In this document: positions 1 to 8,300 of the stretch, piece after piece | How positions within the stretch are numbered: position 1 is the stretch's first letter | Layout: every line of letters starts with the position of its first letter | From: Nitrospiria bacterium | GTDB taxonomy: Bacteria > Nitrospirota > UBA9217 | Assembly: GCA_919901555.1 (NCBI GenBank) | Contig: CAKKPG010000120.1 | Location: 1-36,944 of the forward strand | Direction: 5' to 3' | DNA: 36,944 bases | Position numbers and translations under genes: made by a program | The notes under the pieces: model-generated | Told to the model about the DNA's origin: nothing | Seen by the model: the letters and a program-made list of their open reading frames with translations, nothing else | The model's database searches: none

Positions 1-102
1 CCGGCAACGGTCATGAGGGCGTTTAAAGAAGAGCTGACAGAAGAAATGCGGTGGCATCTTGTGAATTACCTCAAAAGCCTTGGAAAGGTCAAGGGCAGAT
101 GA
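1..102 (+). CDS. C-terminal fragment of a probable c-type cytochrome (partial)
   Basis: The frame is open from the window edge and ends at TGA 100-102, giving 33 residues. The tail has a Met followed by R-A-F, then an acidic stretch and the helix EEMRWHLVNYLKSLGK. This resembles the C-terminal end of class I cytochrome c domains, where the axial Met sits in an M-x-x-F context before a final helix of the kind W-x-L-V-x-Y-L. The CXXCH haem site would lie upstream of the window, so the assignment rests only on the tail. Confidence 0.5.
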   Translation, partial: PATVMRAFKEELTEEMRWHLVNYLKSLGKVKGR

Positions 103-144
103 ATTGAGAGGCTGCCATGCGGCGGGATGGATGAGGACCGGGTC

Positions 145-265
145 GTTTACCCCGTTAGAGAAAGCCGCCGACTCCTGTCGGCGGTTGATCTTCCTGTATT
201 TACAGATTGTGGTATAAAGCCGCAATCTGCCGTCGTTAGAGAACTTGTTCTCTAACGGGGTTTAC
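145..265. repeat. 121-bp palindromic (MITE-like or structured RNA) element
   Basis: The ends are inverted repeats: 145-162 (GTTTACCCCGTTAGAGAA) matches the reverse complement of 248-265 at 16 of 18 positions, with 13 perfect pairs at 150-162/248-260. Inside are a perfect 8-bp hairpin (165-172/177-184, loop TCCT) and a 10-bp hairpin with one GU pair near 203-228. A third, perfect 10-bp hairpin (234-243/248-257, loop CTTG) has a 5' arm that is a direct copy of 153-162. The 3' arm can therefore pair locally or over a long distance, but not both. The element fills most of the gap between the cytochrome fragment and the HD-GYP gene. It could be a mobile MITE-like repeat or a folded leader RNA; other copies were not seen in this window. 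Confidence 0.6.
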
Positions 266-293
266 TGATTCAGACGAATCGGGAAATGCAGAC

Positions 294-1259
294 ATGATGA
301 ATATTGCCGGCGACAAAGGGAAAAAGGCGGCGCTCCTTCTGTTCGTGCTTTTCGTAACGGCGGCGCACTTCCTGATTCCCACCGAACAGCATGATTATCA
401 TAGGATTCATATAATTTTTCGTAAACTCTATTACCTGCCGCCCGTCGTGGCCGCGGCATGGTACGGGTTGCGAGGAGCCGTCTATACGACTGCGTTCATC
501 AGCGCAGTTTTCAGCGTCCATGCTTTTCTGGACTGGCCCGGCAATTACATGGAACAGGCCAACCAGATAGGGGAGCTGGTGAGCTTCTGGGTAGTGGGTC
601 TGGTTCCCGGTTATCTCTTCGACCGGCAGCGCCTGCTTATGGCACGCCTCGCCAAAGCCAACGAAGAGACATACCTCGCCCTGGTATCGTCCCTGGATAT
701 GCGGGAGAAGAATACCCGCCTCCATTCGCAGCGGGTGCGGGACTATACCCTGCTTCTTGCCGACCGTTTTGGAGTAGCTGAAGAGAAGAAGCGGGCCATC
801 GGCCTCGGCGCCCTTCTGCACGACGTGGGAAAGATCGCCGTTTCAGACCGGATTTTATTAAAGCCGGGAAAGCTTTCCGATGAGGAATGGACAGAGATGC
901 GCAAACATCCTGCCGAAGGGTACCGGCTGCTTATTCGAATAAGCTCTCTTCAGGAAGCGGCGGAGATCGTGCATGCTCATCACGAGCATTTTGACGGCAC
1001 CGGCTATCCCAACGGGCTCAAGGAAGAGGAGATCCCTTTGGGCGCCCGGCTCTTCGCAGTGGCCGACGTCTTCGACGCGCTGACGTGCGATCGTCCGTAC
1101 CGTACTGCCGCGAGTTACGAAGAAGCAGCGCGGATAATTCGTGAAAAGTCCGGCACATACTTCGAACCGGCGGTCATAAAGGTTTTTGAGGGCATTCAGC
1201 CCGCAGAATGGGAGGCGATACGCAAACGGCATGCAGCAGGTGATAACGGGAGCCTGTAG
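294..1259 (+). CDS. Membrane-anchored HD-GYP domain protein (putative c-di-GMP phosphodiesterase)
   Basis: This 321-residue protein has three hydrophobic segments at about residues 11-29, 49-76 and 93-108, then a cytoplasmic HD-GYP domain. The HD pair is H176-D177 in HDVGK, and the GYP signature is in HHEHFDGTGYP (229-239). HD-GYP proteins with these residues hydrolyse cyclic di-GMP; that activity is inferred from the family. The N-terminal membrane region is not one I can name. ATG 294 is followed directly by a second ATG at 297, and only a weak GGGAA precedes them, so the exact start is uncertain. A structured repeat lies just upstream, and the copper-related small genes begin 32 bases downstream. 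Confidence 0.9.
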   Translation: MMNIAGDKGKKAALLLFVLFVTAAHFLIPTEQHDYHRIHIIFRKLYYLPPVVAAAWYGLRGAVYTTAFISAVFSVHAFLDWPGNYMEQANQIGELVSFWVVGLVPGYLFDRQRLLMARLAKANEETYLALVSSLDMREKNTRLHSQRVRDYTLLLADRFGVAEEKKRAIGLGALLHDVGKIAVSDRILLKPGKLSDEEWTEMRKHPAEGYRLLIRISSLQEAAEIVHAHHEHFDGTGYPNGLKEEEIPLGARLFAVADVFDALTCDRPYRTAASYEEAARIIREKSGTYFEPAVIKVFEGIQPAEWEAIRKRHAAGDNGSL

Positions 1260-1291
1260 AATAAAAGTGGAAAAAGGAGGTGAAAGGGATC

Positions 1292-1693
1292 GTGAACAAG
1301 CACTGCGTTGGATTTTTTGTTGTCGCCTTTGTGATGCTCTTTTTCTCGGTTGCAGTCGAAGCGGCCCAGAACAATCCTCCGATCCGGAAAGATGAATCCC
1401 TGAGAAGAGGTGAAACAAGGGAAACACTGGACCAGAATCTGTTCAGGGATGCGCGTGTGAAAAAGGCATACCAGGTTGCGAAGGATATCCCCTGGGTCCT
1501 GGACAGCATCTACTGTTACTGCCACTGTGATGTTTTTTCCAAGCACAAGAGCCTGCTGAGCTGCTATGTGGACGACCATGCGGCGATGTGAGAGATCTGT
1601 CTCGGGGAGGCCCTGCGGGCCTTCGAGCTGTATGAGAAGGGTTACCCGGCTAAGAAAATAAAGGAAACAGTCGAGCTGGAATATAAACGATAG
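1292..1693 (+). CDS. PCYCGC-type exported protein with in-frame TGA, likely selenocysteine
   Basis: The frame starts at GTG 1292 (AAGGAGG at 1274-1280) and meets TGA at 1589-1591. It then continues without a break to TAG 1691-1693, giving 133 residues if the TGA is read through. Residues 8-24 form a signal peptide core. The mature part has C75, C77 and C79 (CYCHC), then HKSLLSCY with C91, and DDHAAM-U100-EIC103. The PCYCGC family has the pattern CYC...HxS...C...DxH...CxxC. The TGA falls exactly on the first Cys of the CxxC, and the 33 residues after it continue the family pattern (LGEALRAFELYEKG). A hairpin follows at the right distance. GTG 1280 is an in-frame alternative start, but it touches the ribosome site. 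A nonsense mutation or sequencing error is the alternative. Confidence 0.8.
1601..1627 (+). promoter_or_regulatory. SECIS-like hairpin after the TGA of the PCYCGC-type gene
   Basis: Six perfect pairs (AGGCCC 1608-1613 with GGGCCT 1617-1622) close a TGC loop. Four more pairs (CTCG 1601-1604 with CGAG 1624-1627) lie below an internal loop. The apical loop begins 22 bases after the TGA, within the range known for bacterial SECIS elements, which lie inside the coding sequence just after the UGA. The loop is small and not a close match to the E. coli fdhF loop, so this is structural support only. Confidence 0.5.
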
Positions 1694-1702
1694 GAGGGTG
1701 CC

Positions 1703-2104
1703 ATGACTAAGATATTGTCGGCAGCAGTCGTGATAATTGGCTTCACGGCATCGGCGGCCCTGGCCCAGATGGGCGGTCACGAAGGGATGGGTTCTCAGCA
1801 ATCCCATCAAATGACGGGCGGGCAGATGATGAGCCAGGAGATGATGAAAGACATGACCGGGATGATGAAGCAGATGAACGAGATGATGCAGAAGCTGTCT
1901 CATCCCCTGGGCCACATGACGGTGACGGACCATGCGAAGATGCAGGACATGGCGAAGGTCATGCGCGACATGGCCGCTCAGATGAACGAGATGGCGGCCC
2001 ATATGGAAAAAGGAGAAATGGACAAGGCAACGGTCAAAAAAATGCAGGAAAGAATGAAGGCCATGAACCAGTCGATTGAAAATCTACAGAAAGAAGGGAA
2101 ATAA
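1703..2104 (+). CDS. Met/His-rich exported small protein, possible metal binder
   Basis: This 133-residue protein has a clear signal peptide (residues 1-21, ending ALA-Q). The mature chain is unusually rich in Met and His: MGGHEGMG near the N terminus, then repeated MM, MKQM, MNEMM and HMT motifs, ending in an amphipathic helix with charged residues. Met- and His-rich periplasmic proteins often bind Cu(I) or Ag(I). The position between a thiol-rich exported protein and the cusCBA genes supports a copper-related role, but no named family is recognised. AGGAGGG precedes the ATG and overlaps the stop codon of the upstream gene, so the two are probably co-transcribed and translationally linked. 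Confidence 0.8.
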   Translation: MTKILSAAVVIIGFTASAALAQMGGHEGMGSQQSHQMTGGQMMSQEMMKDMTGMMKQMNEMMQKLSHPLGHMTVTDHAKMQDMAKVMRDMAAQMNEMAAHMEKGEMDKATVKKMQERMKAMNQSIENLQKEGK

Positions 2105-2106
2105 AA

Positions 2107-2505
2107 ATGAGGAAAATGGATCTGATAGTGATAGTCGCCGTATTCACCACGATATTCGTATTCGGGTGTTCAAAGGGATATGAGTCGCAGAAGACCGCGG
2201 ATGACCTTACGGTCACGCTTTCAGTCGGCAGTTACCCTCTGGTTAAAGGCGACAATACTCTTACGGTAAAAGTGGCCGACTCATCCGGCAAAGCGGTAAC
2301 GGACGCGCAGGTCAATGTGCGGTTCTACATGCCGCCCATGCCCGGGATGGCGCCCATGGAGCTCAACACTCAGACGAGGCCTAAGGGGAATGTCTACGCA
2401 TTTCCGGTCAACCCTCCGATGGAAGGCGGATGGAAGGCAGAGGTGTCGATTGCCCGGTCGGGCAAGCCCGCAGTTACTGCAACGTTCAATCTCGACGTGC
2501 GTTAA
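2107..2505 (+). CDS. YtkA/FixH-like lipoprotein
   Basis: This 132-residue protein has a lipoprotein signal (FVFGC, lipidated C21). An immunoglobulin-like domain follows, with LTVKVADSSGKAVTDAQV and then YMPPMPGMAPM and PPMEGGWKAEVSI. This is the pattern of YtkA-like and FixH-related domains, which are often found near copper-handling or cytochrome oxidase genes. The Met-rich MPPMPGM loop is typical and may touch copper, though that is inference. The ATG lies 2 bases after the stop of the Met/His-rich gene, so the two form one operon. A strong hairpin terminator follows. Confidence 0.85.
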   Translation: MRKMDLIVIVAVFTTIFVFGCSKGYESQKTADDLTVTLSVGSYPLVKGDNTLTVKVADSSGKAVTDAQVNVRFYMPPMPGMAPMELNTQTRPKGNVYAFPVNPPMEGGWKAEVSIARSGKPAVTATFNLDVR

Positions 2506-2560
2506 CCACTGGTTCCGATTCTGTGTTATTCTTATCAGTGTAGGAAATACTACATCACTG

Positions 2561-2606
2561 AGAGCAGGCGCTTCAACCGATAGCGCCTGCTCTACCTCTC
2601 TTTTTA
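2561..2606 (+). terminator. Rho-independent terminator after the YtkA-like gene
   Basis: A perfect 12-bp stem (2561-2572 with 2582-2593) and a 9-base loop are followed by a pyrimidine-rich tract ending in TTTTT at 2601-2605. It separates the small-gene operon from the cusCBA-like genes. Confidence 0.8.
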
Positions 2607-2684
2607 TAACATGTTGAATTTGTGCGATATTTTCAGATGTGTCTTCTGGTCTGCGGATTGCAATTACCCTTGCCGGAGGTTTGA

Positions 2685-3932
2685 ATGCGGAGAAAAATAA
2701 TTTTTTCTTTCGTTGTCTCTATCGCTCTTCCGATGGTTTCGCTGGCCGATGATGCATTGATTACCCTCAGGGACCTGGAACGGGAGATGCGTGCGAACAA
2801 CCCCGAAATCCTCATGGCGCGGAAAAAGGCCGAGGCGGCGCAGGAAAAGAAGGCCGTGGCTTCGGCCATGCCCGACCCCATGATCGGCTTCGAGGTGCAG
2901 AACGTGGGACGGCTGAGCAATCTTACCATCGGCGAGGAAGAGATGAGCATGCGGGGCGTTGTGGTCACGCAGGAGATACCCTTTCCTGGGAAGCTCTCCA
3001 CCATGGGAAAGGCGGCGGGAAAGCGGGCGGAGCAGGAGCAGGAAAATGAGCGCGGGACCGCGCTAAAAACCCTGAACAGCCTCAGGGCCTCCTACTACGA
3101 TTACTACCTTGCCTATAAATCCGCCGATATTCTGGCCCAGAATAAGGAGATCATGAAGAACTTCCAGCGCATCGCCGAGACGCGCTATGCCACGGGCCAA
3201 GGCATCCAGCAGGACGTGCTCCGGGCCCAGCTCGAAGTCTCCATGCTTCTCGAAAAGATCGCCCTCCAGGAACAGAAGAAAGAAGCACAGGCCGCCATGA
3301 TCAACAGCCTGCTCGGACGGGACCCGCGCCTGCCGCTGGGCAGACCCGGCGATGCCCTGAAGGCATCTTTTGGCGCGAACCTTGAAGATATTTCCAGCAA
3401 GGCCCTGGCCCGCTCTCCGGCGGTCCTGGGAAAGCAGCGGATGGTGGAGCAGAGCGAGTACGAACTGTCGTCCAGCAAAAAGGAGTTCCTGCCGGACATG
3501 GTCGTCTCGGCAGGGTGGTTCAACCGGGGCGACTTCACGGACGTCTGGCAGGCGAGCGTGATGTTCAAGGTCCCGCTCTATTTCTGGAACAAATCGGCGG
3601 GCGTGCGGGCCGCCTCCGCGGAGCTCGGGTCCGCGCGGTACGATTACGAATCGCAGAAGCTCATGGTCCTCTCGAAGGTCAAGGACCTCTACACCATGGC
3701 CAAAACCTCGGAGCGGCTCCTCAGCCTGTACGAGGCAGGGATCATCCCCCAGGCGCGGATGGCGCTCCAGTCCGCCGCGTCAAACTACCAGGTGGGGAAG
3801 ATCGACTTTTTGATGCTCCTCGACAGCCAGACGCTTTTGTTCAAATATCAGCTCGCGTATCAGGAAGAGCTGGTGAACTTGAACAAGACGATCGCGCAGA
3901 TCGAGGAAACAACCGGAGGCGCTGAAAATTGA
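2685..3932 (+). CDS. TolC-family outer-membrane efflux protein (CusC-like)
   Basis: This 415-residue protein has a signal peptide (residues 1-21, FSFVVSIALPMVSLA) and two outer-membrane efflux (OEP) repeats. They are rich in long alpha-helical stretches such as ARKKAEAAQEKKAVASAMPDP and the TRYATGQGIQQDVLRAQLEV hairpin region typical of TolC/CusC. It would form the outer-membrane channel of the tripartite metal pump encoded with the next two genes. GGAGG lies 5 bases before the ATG. Its TGA (3930-3932) overlaps the TTG start proposed for the adaptor gene. The length is within the family range. Confidence 0.92.
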   Translation: MRRKIIFSFVVSIALPMVSLADDALITLRDLEREMRANNPEILMARKKAEAAQEKKAVASAMPDPMIGFEVQNVGRLSNLTIGEEEMSMRGVVVTQEIPFPGKLSTMGKAAGKRAEQEQENERGTALKTLNSLRASYYDYYLAYKSADILAQNKEIMKNFQRIAETRYATGQGIQQDVLRAQLEVSMLLEKIALQEQKKEAQAAMINSLLGRDPRLPLGRPGDALKASFGANLEDISSKALARSPAVLGKQRMVEQSEYELSSSKKEFLPDMVVSAGWFNRGDFTDVWQASVMFKVPLYFWNKSAGVRAASAELGSARYDYESQKLMVLSKVKDLYTMAKTSERLLSLYEAGIIPQARMALQSAASNYQVGKIDFLMLLDSQTLLFKYQLAYQEELVNLNKTIAQIEETTGGAEN

Positions 3933-3958
3933 AGATTGAAAATTGGAAATTGAAAGAT
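3925..3958 (+). repeat. AT-rich intergenic-type repeat at the cusC/cusB junction
   Basis: This stretch is made of ATTGAA/ATTGGAAATTG units. The exact 11-mer ATTGGAAATTG (3942-3952) recurs at 30976-30986, and inverted at 31022-31032 between the two tRNA genes. Here it lies across the end of the TolC-family gene and the start of the adaptor gene, so it may be translated as the first residues of the adaptor. Confidence 0.55.
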
Positions 3959-5263
3959 GAAGCGAGAAAGGCCTCCGCAATTCCATGTTTTGCATTTTGC
4001 ACGGCGCATGTTGCTCTTGCAGCGATGCTGATCCTGATGTTCACCGGCAGTGTCGCCGCGGCGCAGGACCATTCAGGGCACACCGCGCCTCCGACCGCGG
4101 AAGGCCAGGCCGGACACGGCACACCCCAGCCCGCGGTGACGGAGCAACATCCGGCAGGACATGAGGCTGCGCCGGCGCCTACCCAGGAAGAAAAGAAGAG
4201 GGCGAAACAGCCGAAGGCGGAAAAAAAGAAGGTCGAGGAGCAACAGCCCGTGACAATCACTCTCCCGGAGGAGAAGCGCCAGCTCATCGGCGTGCGCACC
4301 GCCGTCGCGGCATACCGGTCCCTTGACCGGCAGATCCGCACGGTGGGCAAGGTGGATGTGGACGAGACGAGGCTCGCCTTCGTGAACACCAAGGTCGCCG
4401 GATGGGTGAAGAAATTGTACATCGATTACACCGGCCAGAAGGCCGTGAAAGGGCAGCCGCTGCTCTCGATCTACAGTCCGGACCTGGTCACGGCCCAGGA
4501 AGAGTACCTCCTTGCGCTCCGCTCCCAGAGCGCCGCTACGGCGCCCGGCGGGTTCAGCGAGGTTGCCGCATCGCAGCAGTCGCTCATTGATTCGGCCAAG
4601 CGGAGGCTCTTCCTCTGGGACATTACGGAAGAACAGATCGCGGAGCTTGAGAAGTCCGGAAAGCCGAAGACCGATATCACGCTGCAGGCGCCGCTGGACG
4701 GCATTGTGCTCGAGAAGATGGTGCTGGAGGGCGCCTACGTCATGCCGGGGATGAACCTGTACAAGATCGCCGACCTCTCGAACGTCTGGATCATCGCGGA
4801 CGTCTACGAGTATGAGGCGCCGCTGGTAACGGTGGGGCAGGAGGCGCGGGTGAGTCTGGCGTACGAGCCTGGCGAATCGTTTACTGCCGCGGTGATTTTC
4901 ATCTCTCCCGTTCTCGATCCGACCACCAGGACCATCAAGGTGAGGCTGGCCGCAAAAAATCCCCATCTCAAACTCAAGCCGGAGATGTTCGCAAATGTGG
5001 ATATTACGGCTTCCTCAGGCGCACGGCTCGCTATTCCGACTGAAGCAGTGCTCGATTCGGGCCTGCGCCAGATCGTGTATGTGGAAAAGAAGCCCGGCGT
5101 GTTCGAGATGCGCGAGGTGAAGCTCGGCGTGCGCGGCGAGACCTACGTCGAGGTGCTTTCCGGGATCAGAAAGGGCGAGCGCGTCGTGACGTCGGGAAAT
5201 TTTCTCATCGACTCCGAGAGCCAGCTCCGCGCAGGGCCGGGAGGCGGAGGACATCAGCATTGA
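3929..5263 (+). CDS. cusB: RND periplasmic adaptor (membrane fusion protein), CusB-like
   Basis: This 444-residue protein has a hydrophobic export segment (about 26-44), then a His-rich stretch (DHSGH, GQAGHG, EQHPAGHE at 47-79). A Lys/Glu-rich linker and a canonical adaptor core follow: VAGWVKKLYIDYTGQKAVKG (lipoyl/barrel-sandwich), a helical hairpin with EEYLLALRSQ, and beta-barrel elements (ADVYEYEAPLVTVGQEARVS). CusB homologues link the inner-membrane pump to the outer-membrane channel and deliver Cu(I)/Ag(I). The start is uncertain: TTG 3929 has GGAGG at 3914-3918 but begins inside a repeat. ATG 4025, closer to the signal segment, is possible but has no ribosome site. The His-rich extension is probably a metal-binding add-on. 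Confidence 0.9.
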   Translation: MKIENWKLKDEARKASAIPCFAFCTAHVALAAMLILMFTGSVAAAQDHSGHTAPPTAEGQAGHGTPQPAVTEQHPAGHEAAPAPTQEEKKRAKQPKAEKKKVEEQQPVTITLPEEKRQLIGVRTAVAAYRSLDRQIRTVGKVDVDETRLAFVNTKVAGWVKKLYIDYTGQKAVKGQPLLSIYSPDLVTAQEEYLLALRSQSAATAPGGFSEVAASQQSLIDSAKRRLFLWDITEEQIAELEKSGKPKTDITLQAPLDGIVLEKMVLEGAYVMPGMNLYKIADLSNVWIIADVYEYEAPLVTVGQEARVSLAYEPGESFTAAVIFISPVLDPTTRTIKVRLAAKNPHLKLKPEMFANVDITASSGARLAIPTEAVLDSGLRQIVYVEKKPGVFEMREVKLGVRGETYVEVLSGIRKGERVVTSGNFLIDSESQLRAGPGGGGHQH

Positions 5264-5324
5264 TATGGAGCAAGCCGACCATGTCGGCGTGAATGACGGC
5301 AACGCGGTTGCCTCGGTCCAAAAA
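5263..5324 (+). repeat. Two-hairpin module, copy 1 (between cusB and cusA)
   Basis: Two small perfect hairpins, GCCGAC-CAT-GTCGGC (5274-5288) and GGCAAC-GCG-GTTGCC (5298-5312), are followed by TCGGTCCAAAA. Nearly the same 62 bases recur at 9245-9306 with both stems unchanged. Five of the six codon changes between the copies would alter the amino acid in the small open frame here, so the copies look like a structural repeat and not a peptide gene. Confidence 0.6.
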
Positions 5325-5335
5325 TAGGATGGAAC

Positions 5336-8300
5336 ATGTTAGCCAAGATCATCGAACTTTCGGCCAGAAATAAATTCCTCATCTTCCTCATGGTGACGTT
5401 CCTCGTCGTCTGGGGCGTCTGGGCGCTTTACCATACGCCCCTGGACGCCATCCCCGACCTCTCCGACGTCCAGGTGATCGTCTATACCGAGTGGACGGGC
5501 AGGAGCCCCGATCTCGTGGAGGACCAGATCACCTACCCCATCGTCTCCACCATGCTCTCAGCTCCCAAGGTGCGCGTGGTGCGCGGCAAGTCCTTTCTGG
5601 GGATCTCGTTCGTGTACGTGATCTTCGAGGACGGCACGGACATCTACTGGGCCCGGAGCCGCGTGCTTGAATACCTTCAGGGGGTGACCGGCAGGCTGCC
5701 TGCAGGGGTGACGCCGGTGCTCGGGCCGGACGCCACGGGCGTGGGCTGGGGGTTCCAGTACGCAGTGATCGATGAGACCGGAAATCACGACCTGGCCCAG
5801 CTCCGCTCGCTCCAGGACTGGACGCTCAAGTACGCCGTCGAATCCGTGCCGGGCGTCTCGCAGGTGGCGAGCGTGGGCGGGTTTGTGAAGCAGTACCAGA
5901 TCACGATCGACCCGAACCGGATGCACACCTACAACCTCTCCATTATGAAGATCATGGAGGCGGTCCGAAGGAGCAACAGGGACGTCGAAGGCCGCGTGAT
6001 CGAGTGGTCAGGAAGGGAGTACATGGTCCGCGGCCGGGGCTATATCAAGGACAAGAGGGACATCGAGAAGATCGCCGTGGGAACCGACGGCAAGGGCACG
6101 CCGATCATGCTCCGCGACGTGGCCGCAGTCCAGCTTGGGCCGGAGATTCGGCGCGGCATGGCCGACCTCGACGGCAAGGGGGAGGCCGTCGGCGGCATCG
6201 TCGTGGTTCGCTTCGGCGAGAACGTGCTCGCTGTCATCGAGCGCGTGAAGGAAAAGATCAAGGAAATTACGCCCTCTCTGCCCGAAGGGGTGAAGATCGT
6301 CACCGTTTATGACCGCTCCGAGCTCATCCACCGATCCGTCGAAACACTTCGTGATGAGATCATCAAACTCGGGCTTGCAGTAAGCGTGGTTTGCGTTGTT
6401 TTTCTCTTCCACCTCCCGAGCGCCCTCGTCGTGATCCTCACACTGCCCGTGGCGATCCTCATCTCCTTCATCTGCATGTACTACCTCCGCATCAGCTCGA
6501 ACATCATGAGCCTCTCCGGCATCGCCATAGCCATCGGCGCAATGGTGGACGCTTCGATCATCATGGTCGAGAATGCGCACAAAAAGCTGGAAGACTGGGA
6601 GAAGGCGGGAAAGCCCGGTTCGCGAATTGATGTGATCATCCACGCGGCCCAGGAGGTCGGTCCCTCGCTCTTCTTTTCGCTCCTTGTGATCACCGTGGGC
6701 TTTCTTCCGGTCTTTACCCTTGAAGAGCAGGCCGGCAGGCTGTTCAAGCCCCTTGCCTTTACCAAGACGTTCGCCATGCTCTTCGCGAGCTTCCTTGCCA
6801 TCACGTTCACGCCGGTGCTCATGACGCTCCTCATCAAGGGAAAGATCAGGCCCGAAGAGAAAAATCCGATCAATAACTTCCTGCTGAAGGTCTATCATCC
6901 CGTTGCGGAGTTTTCGCTCAAGTTTAGGAAATCCGTGATCAGCGCCGCAATTATTATTGTTCTTATTACATTCGCATTATTTATTTTGCCATTGTTCGGT
7001 CTTACGCTTATTGAAAGAGTGCAGCTCGGTTCCGAGTTCATGCCTCCTTTGTACGAAGGGACGCTGCTCTTCATGCCGTCGGCGCTCCCCGGCACCTCCA
7101 TCACGACGATGGCCCAGGTCCTCCAGGCCCAGGACAGGATCATGAAGCAGTTCCCGGAAGTGGAACAGGTCTTCGGCAAGGCCGGCCGGGCCGAGACGCC
7201 CACGGACCCGGCGCCGCTGGAGATGATCGAGACCGTCGTCAATCTGACGCCTCCGGACAAATGGCGTCCTCAATTTAGAAAGTGGGAAGATCTCAGAGAC
7301 GAAATGGATGACGCCCTTGCCATACCCGGTGTGGGCAATACGTGGACCATGCCGATCATCGGCAGGATCGACATGCTCTCAACGGGCATCAGAAGCCCTC
7401 TGGGCGTTAAAATCTTCGGCCCGCACCTCGACGAGATCGAGCGTATCGGTCTGGACGTGGAGAGAACCTTGCGGGAGATCCCCGGCACGAGGATGGCCTT
7501 ATCCGAGCGCGCGAATACCGGATACTTTCTCGATTTTACCATAAACCGCGACGAGATCGCCCGATACGGGCTCACCGTGGAAGACGTACAGGACGTGATC
7601 GAGACCTCCATCGGCGGGATGAACCTTACGACCACGGTAGAGGGACGGGAGCGCTATCCCGTCAACGTCCGGTACGGCAGGGAGCTGCGGAGCGACATCG
7701 ATAAGCTCAAGCGGGTGCTCGTCCCGATCATGGGCGGCGGGCACGTGCCCCTGGTCCAGCTCGCCGATATCCGGGTGACGAAGGGACCCGGCATGGTCCA
7801 GAGCGAGGACGGCAGACTTGTGGCGTATGTCACCCTGTACATCGAGGGGAGCGATCTCGGCGGGTATGTGAAAAAGGCGGCAAAAGCGCTTGCCGAAAAG
7901 GTAAAGCTCCCTCCCGGGTACCTCCTTAAATGGAGCGGTCAGTACGAGTACATGGAAAAGGTAAAGGCCAAGCTCTTCTATGTGATCCCCCTCACTTTGC
8001 TCATCATCATCGTGCTCATTTACCTGAATACCGGGTCATGGATCAAGACCGCCATCGTGCTGCTGGCCGTGCCCTTCTCCCTGGTCGGCACGGTCTGGCT
8101 GCTGTACCTCCTCGGCTATCACCTGAGCACGGCGGTCTGGGTGGGAGTGATCGCCCTCGCCGGGCTCGATGCCGAGACAGGCATTATCATGCTCCTCTAT
8201 CTCGACCTTGCGTATAACAAGTGGAAGGGCGACGGGAAAATTCATTCGCTGCGCGATATCGAGGACTCGGTCATGGAAGGCGCGGTCAAGCGCATCCGGC

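Noticed and set aside
5265-5327. A 20-codon open frame between cusB and cusA
   Set aside because: The near copy at 9247 changes the amino acid in most altered codons while the hairpin stems stay the same, so this is a structural repeat and not a peptide gene.
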